Shown piece after piece: positions 31,240-42,230 of a stretch of 64,000 nt of DNA (its first letter is position 1; every line of letters begins with the position of its first letter). Source of the stretch: Branchinecta lynchi. Taxonomy: Eukaryota > Arthropoda > Branchiopoda > Anostraca > Branchinectidae. The notes beneath the pieces were generated by a model. The model searched no databases, was not told the DNA's origin, and worked only from the letters and a program-made list of their open reading frames with translations. The translations under genes and the position numbers were made by a program. The stretch covers positions 2,582,861-2,646,860 of the forward strand of contig JAKZAP010000004.1 in the NCBI GenBank assembly GCA_023053575.1, in the 5' to 3' direction.

Positions 31240-31689
31240 AATTAACAGCAACAAGTTTCATCACAAAAGCTGTTTTGCCGCTGGAAGTAAAACGGCCCAT
31301 AGAGGATAATTTCCATACCTCATTTTGGTAGCTCCGAACCCACTTGCATCGTCGGTAATTTTTATTTAGGTAGTTTAAGATTAAGATCTGGTCGCGAACC
31401 ATAGTAATACTTAGTAAACTCTTAGTAAAAGTAGCTGATAGGAAAAATGAAATTTCCAAAGAAAATTTTGCCGGTAACAAGATTCTACAAAGTAACAATC
31501 TCAGCTAAGACATGATTCTAGAAAGTCGGAAAAATTGGAATCAATAGAACCTAAAACGAAATCTTGTTACGCAAAAATGTAACGAACCTGCCCCCCTCTC
31601 CCCTACTCGACTATTAATGATCCCGCCCAAATAGGTCATAAGCTTGGGAATTTTAATTGCCGTATTTTTTTTTTTAGTTCGTTTGATTG

Positions 31690-34606
31690 TAGGGGAGCCC
31701 GGGGTTGACCCGGACGATTTTTTTCTTTTTCGAAAATCTCGTTAACTAACAGACATATCTGGGCGTTTCAAGCACCCCAATGTGTGTCTAGAAACTCCGC
31801 ACCTACGAGAATTTTTCCCGATTTTTATCTTAGCAGGTTTTTTCAGAAACGATTTAAAAAAAAAAAAAAAACGTCCGAAACAACCCCAGAGTACGGGGTT
31901 GTTTCGGACATGCCACGGGTTGCTTCGGACACCTTGTAATATAGTTATAAGACTTTCAGTTATTATTAAACAGCTTAATACAAAACTTCTTCAGCGAACA
32001 TTAAACTTGGAAAAATCAAAGTTGAAGCTGAGAGCTTTCGCAGCTCTCTTTGTACCACCTGTCGAAACTGGGCAAGGAAGCTTCAGGATAATATCATCTT
32101 TTGAAACTGAAGCCTGGTCAACGGGATCAGGAAAGACGAACTTTGTCCCATTTTTTTTAAGAAACATCACCTCCACATCATCATCACCAATTTCTGCTAC
32201 ATGTCCAACATAAAAAACGTTTCCTTTTCCGACGACGAATTTCACGAGCACAAAGTCATCAGCGGCTAGGACATTTACATCAAACAGATCTTCCGGTTCC
32301 GTTTCTCCGATATGTAGAGATTCATCAGAACTGTCATCCATGAATAGACATTCTTGTAAGTCATCCTCACTATCTTCACCCCGGTTAGCCGCCCTCCGTT
32401 TTCTTGCTTTCTTTGGAAGGGTGGCGACAACTTTCTTCAGAGATCTTTTTCTATTTTCTACCATTCGCTCTAATTCTTCCTTTTCCGGTGTTTCTGTAAG
32501 TATTCTAGTTTTCCCTCTTTGTTTTACTCCTCTACCCTCGGTAGTTGTAGGTGGCACACGGGGAAATGGTCTTAGTTGCTCGGGAGTTACGGAAACGACT
32601 ACAGAAGGCTCTTGAGTTTCGTCAGTACCTTGGTCTGGCCCATGTGGATCTGGCACAGCAGGCTGAGAATGGCTGTCCAGCAATTGACGATCTGTAACCG
32701 AAGCAGCAGAAAAGTCGGCACGGCAGAAAGTGTTGCGGTCGAATGGCCACAGTCCGGGCTTTCTGAAGCCAGCCACAATGTTACTCATGCTGAACTTCTC
32801 GAGGTATGGAACACGGCTGAGCTCTGCTACCTCATATATAGAGATACGTTGGCCTGGATGAAGGTTCAACCACTCATTAAAGCTGCTTCTCTACGCTGCT
32901 TTGAATGGTCCATAGACCGAAACATCTAAAGGTTGCAAGCGATGCGAGCAGTGAGGTGGGAAGGTAAGTAAGATTACCCCATTTTCTTTGCAGCAGTTGA
33001 CTACTTTGATGTCCAGGTGACTGTCATGATTGTCCAGTAACAGTAAAGTTTTGGTTTCTTTTGATGATCTGGTATGCTTCACAAAATGTTTCATTGTCTC
33101 CAGGAAGGTGTCAGAATTAATCCAACCACTTGAATGAGCTAGTCCCAAAGCACCAGGGGGCCCATCTTTCAGCATCCGTGGTTGGAAATTAACCCTTGGA
33201 AAGACAAAAACCGGAGGTACGTGGTTACCTGTCGCACTAACAAAACAGACCATCGTTACATTTTGACCACGTTCTGCTGATGTCGTCTGGGCCACTTGCT
33301 TCTGGCCCTTCTTGGCAAGCACTCTAGGAGGCGGTAATACAGTTGGGACACCTGTTTCATCGGTGTTCCAAATACGGTCCGGAGGGATTTGGTATTTAGC
33401 ATAGACTAAGGCAAGGTTATCGAAGAATCTCCCTACAACCACTTCGTTGAAACCACTTGCTCTAGCTTGACTTGTTGCCTCGGGGGATCTGATAGAAATC
33501 TCACTGTTCCGCTTGAGGAATGCAGTCATCCAGTCTGCCGAAGCTTGTGCCTTGATTTCCCAGGATGAAGGGTATCTGATTTTATTAGCTTGAGCAAAAC
33601 GATAAGCGAGCTTGCGAGCTTCAATGGTGGTTAAGCCGTGATTCATTGCTGAAGCTGTTTGAAAGTAGTCTGAAAGCGCCTTCTCCTCGTTGGGCTTGAA
33701 GACTTGCCTGTTATGAACTATCTTCTGTGAAAAGGTGAAGTCGAGATCTGGTGCCCTCTCTGTGGCTGGGGCTTGTGGAGGCTCTGGGGCTTGAGACTCT
33801 GCTGCTGCGGGAGTCCCTACTTGGTCTTCTAATGCTGTTTCAGCTGTAGCGTTTGACAAATTCTTTGAACGTTTAACATAATCCAGTAATGTGGATCTCT
33901 TAACGCCAAACTCCTCGGCAGCTTTTCGGATTGAAACATTGTCGAGGATAACTGCTGCTGTAGCCCTTTTCATATCCCCCATATTCGGTGGTGGATGGTC
34001 GCGCTTCCGTTGAAAATTTCTTGGCATCTGAAAAGATAATAGGCTACTACAATAGCAAAGCCGTAGCCTATATAGTTGCGCTAAACACAAATGCAATGTA
34101 TCGGATGCTATAAATAGCATTTTTACCTCTCTTTGCGCTTGTCTCTTCTCTCCTGGGGTTAATTTGACAAAATGGGGTTGTTTCGGACACTTTCAAAAAG
34201 TCGTCCGAACCAACCCGACTATGGTGTCCGAATCAACCCCAGACAGACCATTTCTAAAAAATGGCTTCTAGAAAAAAAAATAGTTAAGCTGAGTCCAATT
34301 TGTGACTAGCTGTAGTTAGCGACATGATAAGGCTAAGTACCTGCCAACACTCAACTATGTACTCATGTAAATAACACAGCTACAAAGCTTAGCGCATGTT
34401 AGTGGAAATAAAAAGAATACCTTAAAAAGTGGTTCACCGGGAATATCTTCGAACCGCGTGTGCGGAAACTTTTGAAACTTTCTTGCAAAGTCGGCCACTC
34501 TTCAATACTCAATCCTGATTTTTGGCAGATTTTTCCGTGCAACACTGGATTTTATAATGGCAGTGTCCGAACCAACCCGTGTCCGAAACAACCCCGGTCT
34601 CCCCTA
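31690..34606 (-). mobile_element. pogo-like DNA transposon, near complete
   Basis: TA followed by GGGGAGCCCGGGGTTGACC on the left mirrors GTCCGAAACAACCCC...GGTCTCCCCTA on the right, so the ends are inverted TAGGGGAG-CCGGGGTTG and the element is bounded by TA, as in the pogo/Tc1 group. Length is about 2.9 kb. A 15-bp motif (GTCCGAAACAACCCC or its complement) recurs in subterminal zones: 31873, 31895, 31917, 34174, 34203, 34226, 34565 and 34581. These could be extra transposase binding sites. The transposase gene lies on the minus strand inside. Confidence 0.85.
31991..34027 (-). pseudogene. pogo-like transposase with one nonsense codon
   Basis: One frame of 678 codons runs from ATG (34027) to the stop at 31991, broken only by TAG at 32893-32891 (codon 379). 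An upstream ATG in frame at 34120 is less likely, because family members start MPRNF-like. Residues about 17-55 form a psq-type helix-turn-helix (AAVILDNVSIRKAAEEFGVK). The catalytic acids are D223 (NTDETG), D332 (LLLDNHDSH) and D368 (HRLQPLDVSVYGPFK), a DD35D arrangement typical of pogo/Tigger relatives. After the stop come WLNLHPGQRISIYEVAEL and GFRKPGLWPFDRN, then a basic and acidic region and a C-terminal FVVGKGNVFYVGHVAEIGDD segment resembling a small beta-barrel fold. Such proteins cut and paste their element using the terminal repeats. Damage is limited to one codon, so the copy is young. Confidence 0.9.
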
Positions 34607-35221
34607 CCCGTAAACTATTTGTCTTCTTTCGTCATCTTAGTATTTTTTGTAACCAAATGCTGTGATTTATGGATTTTTCTTTGGCTGCAAATTGTCGATG
34701 GAAAAGGAAAAAATTGTGAAAAAAACAACTTCAGCTGAGAGGGGTCAGCCTGTGACTGCATTTTCTCGGAATTTCAGCTATGTGAGCTGATTTGCGACGT
34801 TTTCTGTTCAATTAAATTTCATTTAGTGTTACTAAGAAGAAGAATTCTTCTCAACCAATTCACATTCTTAATAATTTTTTTATACTTTTATGCTAATATC
34901 TGATATATTTGGCGAAAGCGTTATCATTGCAATTATATTATTACTATTGAAAGGAAACGATATTTACCACTGTAAGTAGGTACGAATAGTCTATGCTGGA
35001 CTTATTCCCACCCAACATCCAGTTTAAACCACCCCATATACAGTATGGTCCTAGTGGTCTATAGTAGAAATTTGTGAATATTTTTTGAAGGAATGTAGGA
35101 ATACACATAGTCATACTGGTATAATAAAGTTAAAAAAATAATAACCGTAATACAGTAGTGCGAGCTGGAAAAAAACGATCCACTATAGACCGGTCTCCCC
35201 GTCGGTTAATGAAAAAAATAT

Positions 35222-35556
35222 AACACTCAAAAGTTCATAACGGGAATAGTCTGTAACACTTGTAGATAACATCGTAAGTATCGTATGTCGAAATTGCGCC
35301 TGTTAGTGTTACAGAACAGTTTTTGTAGGAGCCTTAAAGTGATAAATTCTTCGAAACATAACATTAAACAGATTTGACAAGTTCATTTTATTTAAACAAA
35401 CAAAAAAACACTCAAAAGTTAATAACGGACATATTCAAACACTTCTAGATAACATCTGAAGTGTTGTCTGTCAGACTAGTGTGGGATTATTATAAAAAAA
35501 AAAACACTTAAAAGGTCATAACGGAAATATTCTGTTACATTGTAGATAACATGTTG
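35222..35556 (+). repeat. Three spaced copies of an AAAAGTTCATAACGG repeat
   Basis: ACACTCAAAAGTTCATAACG at 35223, AACACTCAAAAGTTAATAACG-like at 35407 and ACACTTAAAAGGTCATAACG at 35502 are each followed by a TAGATAACAT word 35-45 bases on. The spacing is uneven (about 184 and 95 bp). Confidence 0.55.
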
Positions 35557-35616
35557 AGATTACAATGTTAATAGATATTCCTGCAGCACAGGCTGACTTC
35601 GAATCATATTTGACCG

Positions 35617-35723
35617 TGCAAAACGTCAGCTGCATTTTATTAGAGCTATGTTTCGCCTGAAGAGGACCCTTGCCAAGAAGGGCCGAAATATAACTCTAAT
35701 AAAATGTTGCTGACTTTTCCGGT
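35617..35723. mobile_element. CACTGCAAAACGG foldback element, compact copy
   Basis: GTGCAAAACGTCAGCTGCAT and ATTTTATTAGAGCTATG are followed by the inverted arm GGACCCTTGCCAAGAAGGGC, CTCTAATAAAATG and TGCTGAC. The hairpin is shortened compared with 23129-23360. Upstream TGACTTCGAATCATATTTGA matches the flank at 23110, so the element may start earlier. Confidence 0.65.
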
Positions 35724-36335
35724 TTGTTCCTGTCAGATATCACACGTTAATGTTATCAAACTTCTTACAGTGCACGTTTTAAATCAGTTTGATCTCCGTC
35801 AGTTTGGAATTCGTATCAAAGAAAAAGCAAAACTAGACCTACGTTGCACAGGCAACGTTAAGTCTTGCGGCAATCTTTGTCCGGCTTCGCCGACTAAATT
35901 GTTGCAAGAGCAACACTTTGGTTTTGTTTCTTCGCTGTCGGTTAAATGCTGAAGTTGTCAACTTATCGAAGTTTTTAAAACGGTATATTCTAAAACGAAT
36001 CATCACATGATCAAAATGTATTGTTCAGCATTGTAAAAACAACAACAAAAGAATATCGGAAGAAGGGACTCAGTTGAACTTTATCCTTTTCAATCGTAGA
36101 CATCGTGACGGATGAAAACTTGGAACAATATCTTATATAATCTAGTTAGTATTATAAAGCTATCCGTAACTTTTCAGGACTAAAATACCATAGATGACAC
36201 TATTAATTATTATGAAACTACCTCATTGTTTTACATTTTCGTTTGTATCCGTTGCGTAAACAGTTAATCCTAGGTTACAGCGATAGACCATCGACACGAA
36301 CTTTCTTACCGTCAGATTTATAGAAATCGAATACA

Positions 36336-36734
36336 ATGTGCACCCATTTGCAAAAATTTCTAGCCCCTCGTCAACCGATTCATACTTACAAGACCCTCTC
36401 CCTTGATAGACATCAAGCTCACCGAAAACAAATAATAGGTACACCAGCTAGCAAAAGTAGTGAACCCCTCATCGATGAAGATGATTGTAGTATAACAGCA
36501 GATTATTACTTACAAGTCCCTTGCATATCTTACCATTGGGAACCAAGTTGTTCTTACCGTCGAATACACCGGAAGGAAATAACAAGTACACCAAGCTGCA
36601 AACCCCTCATTGCCGAAGATGATTATGAGCTAACAGTCGACTGTTGCTTACAAGTCCCATACATGTCTCACAACTGGTATGGCCTATTTTTGGTTTCAAT
36701 GTGTACCTTACTACTGAAGTTGTCAACCCCTTGA
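36336..36734 (+). repeat. Tandem 145-bp repeat inside a 132-codon open frame
   Basis: Two and a partial third unit share CCCCTCAT, GAAGATGATT, TTACTTACAAGTCCC and ACACCGGAAGGAAATAACAA-type words (starts near 36360, 36465, 36606). The frame stays open across them, giving related segments AHRKQIIGTPAS...EDDCSITADYYLQVP and IHRKEITSTPS...EDDYELTVDCCLQVP. No signal peptide, known domain or splice structure is visible. It may be a chance open frame in a minisatellite or a fragment of an unknown repeated protein. Confidence 0.4.
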
Positions 36735-38195
36735 AATTTTCAAACTGATGTATCTCATGAACGAATTTGTGTACAAAAAAATGGATGACATATACTTTGA
36801 TCAGCCCATCAACGGCTATCGATTGCCGTTGAAAAAAAAGTTTCTGCCTGTCTTAGTTCAAAAGTTGACTTTTTTGCCGCGGGCCAACTTTCTAACGTCA
36901 CCACTTAGAAAGGAGCAAAGGGTAAGCACTAGTTTATCTAGCAATGAAGAGAACTTTTAAACTTTAAGAGGTAAATCTGATACCATTTCTCTACCGCAAT
37001 CCGGAGCTTTCCGAAATGTAATGTCATATTCATCACTCCGGCCTAAGGTCCACACTTTCCGTAAAAACTGCACAGGTTAGACCCTTACCAGTTACCAGGA
37101 ATAAAATGAAATCGGCGGCATAGGAAAAAAAAAAAAGCGAGGAAAAAACCAAAGTTTTTCTTTCGCAACACAACAAAATGAAAATCTGTTACCTGCACAC
37201 AAACCGACAAATCATGTAGCAATATATGAAGGGTGTGGCAAATGCTTTGACACGCTACCAAAACTAGATAATTTCGGGATCAAATAACCTACTATAACCA
37301 GCAGACAATTGACAAAAAAATAACTTGCCCGGCTTTTTATGTGGGATTTGCTAGTTGGATTGGTGGCGTGGTGGCGTGGTGGTTCTAGTCTACCACCAAG
37401 AAAAAGATCCTTGTTATTTTCGGTTTGTAACAGAACAGTGGTAAGTGATGAAGATTTTCAGAACTTGGGAGTTTTCAAATCAGCAATTTTTGTTTTCCCT
37501 TCAAAGTACACTACAGGAGTAGGCTATAAACAAACTCAAATATACCAAAAAAGAACAGTCAGATTACATGGCAGGGCGGAGTACAATTGGAAAAACGAAG
37601 TCAAAACCATTGGATACAGTTATTAATGCTTAGGAAAAGGCATGGAGAAATTACTGCCAATCCTTTGGTAAAACGAAATTCGTCTTTTCCAAACGTCGTC
37701 GTTGGTACATTGACTCTAAGTGTAGATACTAGTTCTATTTTATTAGAACTGGCTGAGATACCAGGAGATGTTCACAGTATTTGAAGTAGTTAACTTTCAA
37801 AGATGTTAGATCTTACTGAGTGAAGCCTTTGCGAATTTCCTCATAAGTATGTCTAATAATAATTCTAAATTATTGATTTTAGGCTATTGCATGTCTCTTG
37901 CTCCAATAACAGTATACGCAGTTGACAAAAGAGGTATTGTCCCAATGTAAAATAAATCCCGGAGAAACTGTGCGGCCTGATTTCCGGTTCTTTTCGCGAA
38001 AGGTTTTCTGACATTACTTAAAGACCAGCAGATCGTGCAGCTTAAGTCCATCAAAATATATGAGTGAAGTTACGTAAATTATTGATAGGGTCTTATTTAA
38101 ATGTTATGTTATTTTACCTAATAAATTCGTGTCGTAGCCGAATAAAAAAAAAAAGTTAATATAAGGTTTGAAGCCAAGCTGACCATTCATTACGA

Positions 38196-38321
38196 AAGAA
38201 ATAGAAAACCGTGATTTTTGTTTTTTTTATTGATCAGCTATTTATCCCTCGCACATCATCCTAGAGGGATAATTAGCTGATCAATAAAAAAAAACCCGAA
38301 AATCACGGTTTTCTATTTCTT
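38196..38321. repeat. Long near-perfect hairpin (about 55-bp arms)
   Basis: AAGAAATAGAAAACCGTGAT at the left pairs with ATCACGGTTTTCTATTTCTT at the right. Pairing continues through ATTGATCAGCT/AGCTGATCAAT and TTATCCCTC/GAGGGATAA, with a loop of about 14 bases. Only a few mismatches fall in the central A/T run. It could be a foldback element or, if transcribed, a double-stranded RNA or microRNA-type precursor. Confidence 0.75.
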
Positions 38322-38535
38322 AAAAAAAAAGTTAAGATGGGTTTATCCTAACCTATTTCTTTCACTAACGAATAAACACGTTTATGACAGAGGTGCATTT
38401 CCATCCTCATTTATACCCATCACAGTCTGGGAGACGTTATCCTACCCACGAATAAACGCCATAACTGTAAGCATCCGACTGCTCCGGCGTGATAATGGCT
38501 CCACTTTCATTGTTTCCTGTTTATTATCATGTTCA

Positions 38536-39195
38536 CATCACCTCTTTGTCAGCGGTCTTCATCGTGCATTTACCTGTAGGAGTTTTTCCGGTCGACGATA
38601 TTTTTTCTTTTGTTTCGACGGTAGGCCGGATTTGTTATTGTCGACGGTACTTGGTCCTCAATTACAGTTCGGGGCAGGGGCGTAATTTCGTCAGAATCCT
38701 TGGGGGGGGGGGAGCAAAGTTGGAGCCGATTTTCCAAAGTCAAGTGAAAATGAGCACATCACCTCTTGTCAGCGGTGTTCATCCTGCATTTACCTGTAGG
38801 AGTTTTTCCGGTCGACGGTATTTTTTCTTTTGTTTTGACGGTAGACCGGATTTGTTATTGTCGACGGTAGGCTACTTGGTCCTCAATTACAGTTCGGGGC
38901 AGGGGCGTAATTTCGTCAGAATCCTTGGGGGGGGAGCAAAGTTGGAGCCGATTTTCCAAAGTCAAGTGAAAATGAGCACATCACCTCTTGTCAGCGGTGT
39001 TCATCCTGCATTTACCTGCAGGAGTTTTTCCGGTCGACGGTATTTTTTCTTTTGTTTCGACGGTAGGCCGTATTTGTTATTGTCGACGGTACTTGGTCCT
39101 CAATTACAGTTCGGGGCAGGGGCGTAATTTCGTCAAAACCCTTGGGGGGCAAAGTTGGAGCCGATTTTCCAAAGTCAAGTGAAAATGAGCAGTTT
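38536..39195 (+). repeat. Three tandem 222-bp units carrying a hAT left end
   Basis: Units start at 38536, 38757 and 38979 with CATCACCTCTT and run through GTCGACGGTATTTTTTC, ATTACAGTTCGGGGCAGGGG and CAAGTGAAAATGAGCA. Each unit therefore includes the host flank and the left end of the hAT-like element that is complete only in the last copy (39117-39415). The array arose after that insertion. Confidence 0.85.
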
Positions 39196-39415
39196 TATTT
39201 CAAGAAGAAAAACGTAATAAAATAAAGAAACAAAGAGATATTTTACTAATCGACCAAGGCGAAACGACACCTCTTCAAATTCGCGAAACTGTCCACTGCG
39301 CGATTGACGTCAAGCTTCTTCGCTTTTACAGGTTGGGTAGGGCTTTTTCAGGTTCAAGCTGGGGGGGGAGGAGGCAGTTGCCCCCCCCCCTGTCCCATAG
39401 CAAATTACGCCCCTG
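39117..39415. mobile_element. hAT-like CAGGGGCGTAA element
   Basis: CAGGGGCGTAATTTCGTC on the left and AAATTACGCCCCTG on the right are inverted ends of 299 bp. GTTCGGGG is exactly duplicated (39109-39116, 39416-39423). The interior has G runs near the left and C runs near the right. The same end type bounds 44990-47511. Confidence 0.9.
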
Positions 39416-40645
39416 GTTCGGGGTTGTCGGCTCGGTTCTGTGGAGGATTTGCAAAACCTGTGCATCGCACAATTCTCCATATCACAGTTCAGCGCGTCCA
39501 AGCTGACAGTCCCCCCCCCCCCCCCCGTGTTTCATTATTAGCACTAAAACTAAAATTAAAAAAGGGTTTTGGTATCGGAGAAGGAAATGAAAAAGATCGG
39601 AAGAAATGCCACTGCAAAACGGATTCCCTATGACGGAAGGGCATCCTTTGACGCAGGGAGTGCGAAGAGGTCGAACAAATTTTGTGTTGTTTTGGTCTCC
39701 AGGACAAAAACCCCTTTTTGGTTGGTTGCAAAAAAGAGGGATAGTATTTTGTAAATATTAAGTTTTCAAAGAATGAAAATTTTAAGGAAAGGAGATATTA
39801 AGGAAGGAAAACAAAGAAAAGGTTTTAAATATGTGTTGAAATGGTAAAATGAGAAATAAGGGTTAAAAGAGGGAATAAGAAAGAATATTAAAAAAAAGAT
39901 AATTAAATGTAGAAATAGAGGAAAGTGTAGGTGACGCTAAATATATCGGTCGGTCATTGAACAAAAAAAAAAATTAAAATATCAGATGTTAGGACCGTTG
40001 GCGTCACCGAGGGAAGTGGAAGCGTAGTCACCTGGCCAAATCATATTGGACAGGAAGAACGGAAAAGATGCCACGCGGCATTTAAAAAAAAACAAAAAAA
40101 AAACTTGCCCACAGATGTTTAAATAATCTGAGTTGTGTTTTCAGCAAAAGCGTGCTGAACTCGAATCCTAACATGCTGCGCGCGCGCACTGTCACCCGTT
40201 TCCAGCGCCCGTGTTTTGCATACGAGAACCGGCAAAGGATTTTATACTCTACCGAGTCCGTTTGTGTTTGGATTCGGTGTTGAACTCAAAAGAAACACGG
40301 GAACTAGACTTGTGATGAACACGTGTTGAGAATCACAAGCCTGAAAACGCAACTCTGTTTCCCTGGGAATGGAAATGTTGCATTCTTTGAAGTAAAAAGT
40401 GAAAGCTATTATTTTCTGCTCGTTACCTCATGGGTCCATATTTTACTATCTTTCTTCACAAGTTTTCTAAGTTTCGGAAACTAGTCCGCTTGCAGGCCTT
40501 GCAGCGCTGAACTGGGATAAGGCGAATTAGTAGGTTCTCTGGCGGTTAGGTCATTTCTTATTTTTGTTATCGATAAGTTGTGGAAAACACCTGAGATGTA
40601 TAGATAATGGAGCTGCGTGATGCCTTTTCCCCGGAAATCCGCCGT

Positions 40646-41100
40646 TTCCGAATTAGGTGAAGCTTTCTCGGTTTGGACCGTCAAAAAAGAATCAAGTCGA
40701 TACTCGTTTGTCAAGAATGTGCCACATGTCACCGACACGGGCTTTAGAGCAGCTGGGCGTGTTTTTCTGTCTCGAAAAGGAAAATGTTGACTCGAATTGT
40801 CGACATTTGTGTATCGGCGATTTTTCGACATGCCCCTAACACGGCTTAGAGCTGATTGACGCTTTTTCTCGAAGAATCCGAATTAGGTGATGGTTTCCCG
40901 GCCCGCCCATCCCAAAAGGGAACTCCGTCGTCACTCATTTGTCGAAGAATTTTCCACATTTCTGCAGATGTGCGAATTTTTCTGCCACCAAAAAGATGAT
41001 TTCTAAGTGTTGATTTGGATTGTCGACATTCTTTCGTCTAGGAATTTTACCGCATACCCGCAACACGGCTTGGTGTAGCATGACGCGTTTTTCCTCGAAA
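40646..41100 (+). repeat. Diverged 225-bp tandem pair upstream of a signal-peptide exon
   Basis: Two units (about 40646-40870 and 40870-41100) share CCGAATTAGGTGA, CTCGTTTGTC/CTCATTTGTCG, TTGTCGACATT, CCGCATACCC-type and AACACGGCTT words in order. The second ends about 115 bp before the ATG at 41216. They could be promoter-proximal repeats of that candidate exon or an unrelated minisatellite. Confidence 0.5.
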
Positions 41101-41215
41101 AATTTGCTCAGCTAGCATCCCCTGTCACCAAAAGTTGTGCATGTAGTGTGACACCAAAAAAAAAGTGCATATTGGAAACTACAAGGAATTCGAGTTTCCA
41201 GGAAGAATGTGAAAG

Positions 41216-41312
41216 ATGAAAGCCAAGCTTTCTGTTCTGTTCGCTCTTGTGATTGTGATACAGTGTTGCCGATGTACAGCAGCGGAGACCGATATTGTTA
41301 ATTTATCAGACG
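41216..41312 (+). CDS. Candidate first exon encoding a signal peptide
   Basis: ATG at 41216 opens 32 codons plus one base ending at the donor GGTAAGTAGG (GT at 41313). The peptide starts MKAKLSVLFALVIVIQCC, a textbook signal sequence: two lysines, a 14-residue hydrophobic core, then small residues (CTAAE) for cleavage, and ETDIVNLSD as mature start. The exon ends in phase 1, which fits the phase-1 acceptor of the CR20 exon at 51954. No TATA box is clear upstream. Options are an alternative promoter for a short receptor isoform starting near CR20, the first exon of a nested secreted-protein gene, or a chance ORF. No other matching downstream exon was recognised within the intron. Confidence 0.5.
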
Positions 41313-41793
41313 GTAAGTAGGAGAAGGGAGTGTAAGGTTCACAGTTCGTTTTAGTAAATGCACGCATTATGAATGAAATAAATAACAACCCCTTCAAACC
41401 TCCATTGTCCGTTACGTAGGGGGTGGGTAGAAACAAAATAACCAAATAAACGATTCTCTTCAAACATAAAACAAAAAATAATAATTTTGTGCTCAAATGC
41501 AAAGTTCACATCCAGGTCCATGGGCCTGTACCGCTCTCCCACAGTCACTATTTTCAACAAACTAACGAACATCTCAGGACTTCTCACTACCCACCTTCAA
41601 GAAATAAAATAAATTGATTCAGAATATATGTTTATTCCACTCGAATGCTTTATCCTACAAACATACCAAGCAAAATTATCTTTGACCGGATTTAAGATGT
41701 GCCAACTGCCAAACGAGTGAATGCCGGCGATGGTTGAACGAGGGTTGTTACTGGTTTATTACCAACGATTTGGGTTATGGGGAATTCACTTGG

Positions 41794-42096
41794 AGCGTGT
41801 TCCATCCTACTTACCGTAGTTACTACGTATGACGTTACACATTCTGGCTTTCTGTCGTCAAGGCTGGAACGATTTTTCTATTTTCCAGCAAAATATCATG
41901 CCACGGGCGAATCCGACCAATCACGTTCCAGAGATGCGTAGTTACTACGCTTACCACGCTCCCGAGCATGGTAAGCAAATAGTAACTATTAGTTACTATT
42001 TCGAGAAGGTTGGAACGGTCAGCGTAGTAACGTTTCGTGAGGATGGAACGGAAATAGTAACTAATAGTAACTATTGTTAGAAGGGTGGAACACGCT
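41794..42096. mobile_element. AGCGTGTTCCACCCT MITE, copy 1
   Basis: AGCGTGTTCCATCCTACTTA and GAAGGGTGGAACACGCT are inverted ends of 303 bp. Internal direct and inverted TAGTAACTA words (GTAGTTACTACG, AATAGTAACTATTAG) and GGAACGATTTTTCTATTTTC are shared with copies at 48998 and 56945. No target duplication is evident. Confidence 0.85.
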
Positions 42097-42230
42097 CTAT
42101 CTCTCCCTTCCGATGCAGAATCTCCGGGTACTTGCGGAAGAACGAAAGAAACGCGGGTCAGCGTGCCTTCTTCACCTATTGCTCTGCGATCAGCAGCGGC
42201 CAAGACTCAGCTCCACTCAGTTTTGTCGGG

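Noticed and set aside
31782..32929. Plus-strand open frames of 91-143 codons
   Set aside because: They are antisense shadows of the transposase gene on the minus strand.
38489..39127. A 212-codon open frame on the + strand
   Set aside because: It simply reads through the 222-bp tandem units and gives three copies of the same non-protein-like peptide; explained by the repeat.
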